From contig CM055102.1 in NCBI GenBank assembly GCA_029204225.1, positions 40,863,631 through 40,927,630 of the forward strand: a DNA stretch of 64,000 nucleotides, written 5' to 3'. This DNA is from Diphasiastrum complanatum (Eukaryota; Streptophyta; Lycopodiopsida; Lycopodiales; Lycopodiaceae). The notes under the pieces are model-generated. The model had not been told where the DNA came from. It did no database searches and saw only the letters and a program-made list of their open reading frames with translations. Of the stretch, positions 59,871 through 64,000 are shown piece after piece. Position numbers and translations under genes: made by a program. Position 1 is the first letter of the stretch, and each line of letters opens with the position of its first letter.

Positions 59871-60069
59871 GGAACCGTGGGATGAACCGCATGAACCGTG
59901 GTACGGTTCCTCTATTTAATTAATAAACTGTGGGCGTCCGATCTTCGCAAGTGAATAGTCGGCAGGCATCTTCTCGGCGATACCGAGGTGGTGTGCACGG
60001 TGCCGGGTGGGTTTGAGCTTCATGGAGAGCAAAACGACCAATTTTCGATATTTGGTAAGTGTAGGCTTG
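59871..60069. other. Possible left end of the hAT element
   Basis: TAGGAACCGTGGGATGAACC near 59870, with a nearby reversed copy (GGTACGGTTCC), could be a hAT-type terminal inverted repeat. The right end of the element is beyond the window, so it cannot be checked here. Confidence 0.25.
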
Positions 60070-60560
60070 ATTTTTTGCAATTGTTGACATTGAGCTGTAG
60101 GCAACCAAATCGAGCGTAGTTTGGCTCTAGACCACCTTTCTTCATGCTCACGGTGATTCCTACGACGTCAGTTTCAGCCGTTACGGCATGTCTAGCGAGA
60201 TTTGAAGACCGCATTCCAAATGCTTGTGTATTTTTTGCCATTTTCACAAAATGACTTGTTGGAAACCGAGTGAGGTGATGTCTGAGCCTAGAATGCATTT
60301 CCACATGCTTGCACAGACTCCTATGACCTCCGTTCCGCCCGTCTACGTCCGTATCACAAATTTCAATTTTCATGCCCTGATTCCATACTTTTTAGGGTTT
60401 AGGCGTGGACCATCGTGCAAACATCTGCTAGGGGTGCGGTTTAGGCCCACAATGCACTCCTTTATGCCTGCACGGACTCCCACGCTAACCTCAATCGCCT
60501 GTTATCCCTCATACTGAAATTATTCTATCCCACGCCCTAATCTCATGTTCTTTTTTGGCA
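60070..60560 (+). repeat. Three imperfect ~158-bp tandem units upstream of the transposase
   Basis: Units starting with a TTTTTT run begin near 60070, 60230 and 60387, with a fourth start at 60548. Each has, at the same offset, a block of the form CATGCTTGCACAGACTCCTA (variants CATGCTCACGGTGATTCCTA and TATGCCTGCACGGACTCCCA) followed by a C/G-rich CGTT-type block. They could be subterminal transposase-binding repeats or promoter repeats of the hAT element. Confidence 0.65.
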
Positions 60561-60711
60561 CTTGATATGATGTGCAATTGGAATCGTTCTGATGTATGCT
60601 CTGGTATTTTGAGCTCTATTTGAGCTCGGTAATGTTGTTCAATGCAATGTATTTTTTTTCTACTGAACGTTTGCTTGATTATTTGTTGAGGTTTAGGGTC
60701 GTGTTGATACG

Positions 60712-63700
60712 ATGCCAGTGCGGGACCGAGGCCTTTGGGCCGAGGTTGAGCTTACCGACGGGGATGTGGGCACACACCATGGCTCAGACACCCGCAGATG
60801 GAGATGCTTGCATTGCGGTGGTCACTTCACGGGATCACTCACCAGGGTTAAGGCTCACTTGCTGCGGGTCAGAGGGCCAGATGGGAGGACATTGGGCATA
60901 TCTGATTGCCCCAGGATTTCTGATGAGGATCACGGGCAGAGCATGGTTCAGGTGCAGGGCCTAGTACAGCACCTTCAGTTCCATCCGCAGCAGCAGCACG
61001 ACCATCAAATGAGCATGTTGGTTCAGCGGCAGCGAGTGCTTCTCGTTTCTCCTCCTCGGCAGCAGATGCACCACATGCTTCGGCAGATGTTGCCACAGAG
61101 AGTGACACACCCACGGATCAGCCATCCGTTAAGCATGCTAGACCACGAGCACCATATATACAGCAGAGAGGGGTTAGGCCCAGGCAACAAACCCTTGATT
61201 GATGCGGCTGGCAGAGAGAGCAGCACGCCCGTTGTACTCGACTGTGTGGCCAGTTCTTTTACGAGTGCGGCATTCCCTTTGCTGTTGCTGACACTTGGGT
61301 GTTCAGGGAGTTATGTGCACAGATGGCGGTCGTGGGTGCTACATGGACACCTCCCAGGCGAGGGGCACTGCGAGGCAGGTTGCTTCGTGAGGAGGAGGAG
61401 AGCATCACGTGGGAGTTGAGTTCCATTTGCTCAGCTTGGCAGCAGTAAGTATCTTGTCTTTATTATCTCTTTGCATGTGTTTAGGATTTACTGGTGGCGC
61501 AATTTTTGCATGTAGCTAATGGGTGTTTTGCGGCAGGTATGGATGCACGATATTGAGTGATGGATGGACCGACATTCGTCGGCGATCCGTCATCAATGTC
61601 TTGGTTTCTTGCCCGCTTGGCATAGTATTCCTACGTGGCGTGGATGCCACTCGAGGTGGTGACGCCATCACAGCCAATTTCATATGGGAGGTCATTAGAG
61701 ATGTTATTGCTGACATCGGGGTTGAGCACGTGGTTCAGGTTGTCACCGACAACGCCTCGAACTGCAAGCAGATGGGCGAGATTATGATGAGGGAGCACCC
61801 CAGCATTGTGTGGACACCATGTGCTGCACATTGCATAGACTTGCTCATCCATGACCTGTGTGCGCTTCCATGGATCAAAGAGGTATAGTTTGTTCTATTT
61901 GCTGTGCTTTCTTCCTTCGATGCTGCTAACCACATCTCAACTACTGTCTAAACTTTTTTACTGGATGTTTGTGTTGCAGATCACTTCTACGGCCATGCAC
62001 CTGGTCACTTTTGTCACCAAGAAGAGGCGTGTGTTGGCCCTGTTTCGCACCTTCTCCACCCTAAACCTGAAGAAGCCTGCACCCACACGCTTTGCGTTTT
62101 ACTTCTTGGTGCTAGAGCGATTGGTGGTGGTGAATTGCGGCGGATGGTTTCCAGCATGGCCTTCGGGTTCGGGGACTTTACAAACCTCCCACATTCGGCA
62201 TTTTTCTAGTCCACTGTGTACGGTGACGAGTTCTGGAGAGCTGCTGAGGAGATTACTTGGATCCTTCTACCCATTTTCAGGGTGTTGCGCCTGGTAGACC
62301 GTGAGGGGTGCACCCTCGGTCTCATTTACGAGTTCATGGACCGCATCGGCAAGGGGATTCTGTTGTCAGCCTTGGACGAGCACAAGTATGACTCTTCAGT
62401 GTCTAGTTTGTTGTTTCTCACTCAAGTCTAATGCGTTTCTTTTATGCTATGGTTTAGTGATTGTTGTAATTTGTCTACTGCAGGAGGCGCGAGATCTCAC
62501 GTATCTGGGAGGCCAGATGGGACTACTTCCACCGACCCATCCACGCCGTAGCCCACATGTTGCACCCCTTGTGGCGCTCTACCCGAGAGAGGGACGATCC
62601 GGAGCTGCACCGGGGATGGGTGGAGTACACGGAGCGCGTATGGCCCGGACCAGGTACGTGTGAGAAATCGGTTGGTAGCAATGTTACTGCAGTATTGTAC
62701 TCATTGGTAGTGTGTGAATTCGAGGGGTCTTACATGTGCCATATTTTTTTATTTGCCAACAGGACCGATTCTGGCCAACATTGCAAGCCAGCTACTCGCA
62801 TTTGAGCGCTTCCAGTTTCCTTTCGATGGAGAGCAGAGTCGGCGGAGGGAGGATCAGCTGAGGCCCGTTACATGGTGGTGCATCCACGGGCGCAGCACAG
62901 GTGACCTGAGGCGATTGGCTGAGAGAGTCCTTGCACAGGACTGTTCAGCAGGAGCTTGCGAGCGGAATTGGAGCACCTGGGCCTTGTATCACACGCAAAA
63001 GAGGAACAGGTTATCCATCGAGCAGTGCAGGCTGTTGGTGTTTGTGAACACCAACGGCCATATGTTGAGGCGCACACGAGGAGGGTTAGATGCTCAAGGT
63101 GAGTCACATCATCACCCCTTTTTTCTTGCTATGCTTTGATGAATTGATTTGCTTTCAAAATATGCAGTGCGTTGCACAATACCTGTCTGACAACAATGTA
63201 TTGTTTTTGGTTGCAGGTAGACCCTGGCACTTGCTTGGTGGATTCGATAGTTGCTGCTCCTCGGGCACCACCCACGCAGGAGGAGATGGATGATGAGATC
63301 CATAGAGAGTTCTACAGACAGGCGCAGGCTGACGCACGGGCTTTACGGCGGCAGAGGAGGACAGAGAGGCAGAGGGACAGGGCTGAGGAGGGAGATGATG
63401 AGGGCTCGGAGGGTGGAGAGATGCTCGGGGCAGACTATGTGGAGGAGGAGTGGGTTGAGGGGGATACGGAGGAGGACGAGGAGATGTGGGCGGAGGCACA
63501 AGGGGATGACCTGGCTGACCTACTGGTGGACCCTGATGCGGAGACCGAGGAGGAGCCAGCCATTCCTGCACGTAGGCCTAGGGGAAGACCTAGAGGTTCT
63601 GGGAGGGGGGGGATGAGTACTCTTTTTGTAGACAGGAGTGGAGCATCACAAGCAGCCGTCGGCCAGGCATCATCACAGTGGGTAGGGCCATCCCAGGGCG

Positions 63701-63978
63701 TAGGGTCACAGCCATCTGACACACAGGCACGACGGAATAGACACAGGGCTGGGGGCAGCCAGATGGGGGCCAGAGGAGGGGAGAGAGGCAGAGGTAGAGG
63801 TAGAGGCAGGGGGAGGGGGGTGGTCCAGAGCCAGAGCACGCAACAGAGAGCCAGAGCACGCAGCAGAGCCAGGGCCACACCACGGCATATGGTTCCCTCC
63901 AGTTCCGATTCATCCATGAGACCTGCGGTCAGCACAGATTCGAATGATTTATCCTACCATGACTCTGACGAGCCTTAG
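60712..63978 (+). CDS. hAT-family transposase (intact 8-exon or lesion-bearing)
   Basis: Cut-and-paste transposase acting in the nucleus. Recognised in order: BED zinc finger (WRCLHCGGHF ... RVKAHLL, 60796-60870); FFYECGIPFAVADTWVF (about 61260); DUF659 (YGCTILSDGWTD ... VTDNASNCK ... TPCAAHCIDLL, 61537-61882); PAPTRFAFYFLVLERL; EFWRAAEEI; RWDYFHRPIHA; and the C-terminal dimerisation block (CSAGACERNWSTW ... KKRNRL-like, about 62940-63060). A 252-residue tail follows. Clear introns are 61445-61536, 61883-61979, 62386-62483, 62654-62762 and 63099-63220. Two regions carry lesions if read through: a frame change near 60930 plus TGA 61200, and a frame change near 62125 plus TAG 62207. Removing 60952-61214 and 62124-62209 as GT-AG introns gives an open 799-aa frame. 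GC-rich compared with its surroundings. Confidence 0.85.
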
Positions 63979-64000
63979 TTGTATAGTTTTCATTACGTTC

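Noticed and set aside
63155-63935. Long minus-strand Pro/Ser/Leu-rich ORFs
   Set aside because: Antisense shadows of the GC-rich last exon of the transposase.

Overview
This window looks like nuclear DNA of a land plant with a large, repeat-rich genome. The evidence is spliced plant genes with GT-AG introns, one intron of about 6.1 kb, a plant-type LRR receptor kinase, a plant 60S-L18a-like membrane protein gene, a plant-type tRNA-His, and broken Ty1/copia, Ty3/gypsy (including a chromovirus), LINE and hAT elements. Long (GA/CT)n tracts, the large intron and an AT-rich background would suit a fern or gymnosperm, but the sequence alone does not settle the lineage.

Layout: 1-13 kb is mostly AT-rich unassigned DNA with retroelement debris, a 184-bp (CT)n tract and a small ORF beginning with a histone-H3-tail-like sequence. 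At 13.2-17.4 kb lies an intact two-exon LRR receptor-like kinase gene (1126 aa by my splice model). The 18-31 kb stretch is a graveyard of gypsy and copia fragments with a 92-bp minisatellite and short tandem duplications. A tRNA-His gene or pseudogene sits at 31.5 kb on the minus strand. From 34.4 to 43.65 kb a four-exon 60S-L18a-like protein gene (154 aa) spans introns full of microsatellites, duplications and a LINE fragment.

The 47.4-58.2 kb stretch is a nest of LTR elements: a deletion-derivative chromovirus with both LTRs and a near-perfect target duplication, a rearranged minus-strand copia mosaic, a plus-strand copia element, and inside the latter a 4.3-kb LTR element with no pol, a tRNA-Asp-type primer site and a 39-bp tandem array. 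A lone ADP-ribosylation-factor exon lies at 59.2 kb (minus). From 60 kb to the end is a GC-rich hAT transposase gene preceded by ~158-bp repeats; it is either lesion-bearing or, by an alternative splice model, an intact 799-aa protein.

The host genes do not form a pathway. The main story is nested transposon insertion around three ordinary nuclear genes. The best candidates for something new are the H3-tail-like ORF, the LTR-terminal hairpin whose stem covaries between the two LTRs, the long C-terminal extension of the hAT transposase, and a short dispersed motif that sits at breaks in several retroelements.
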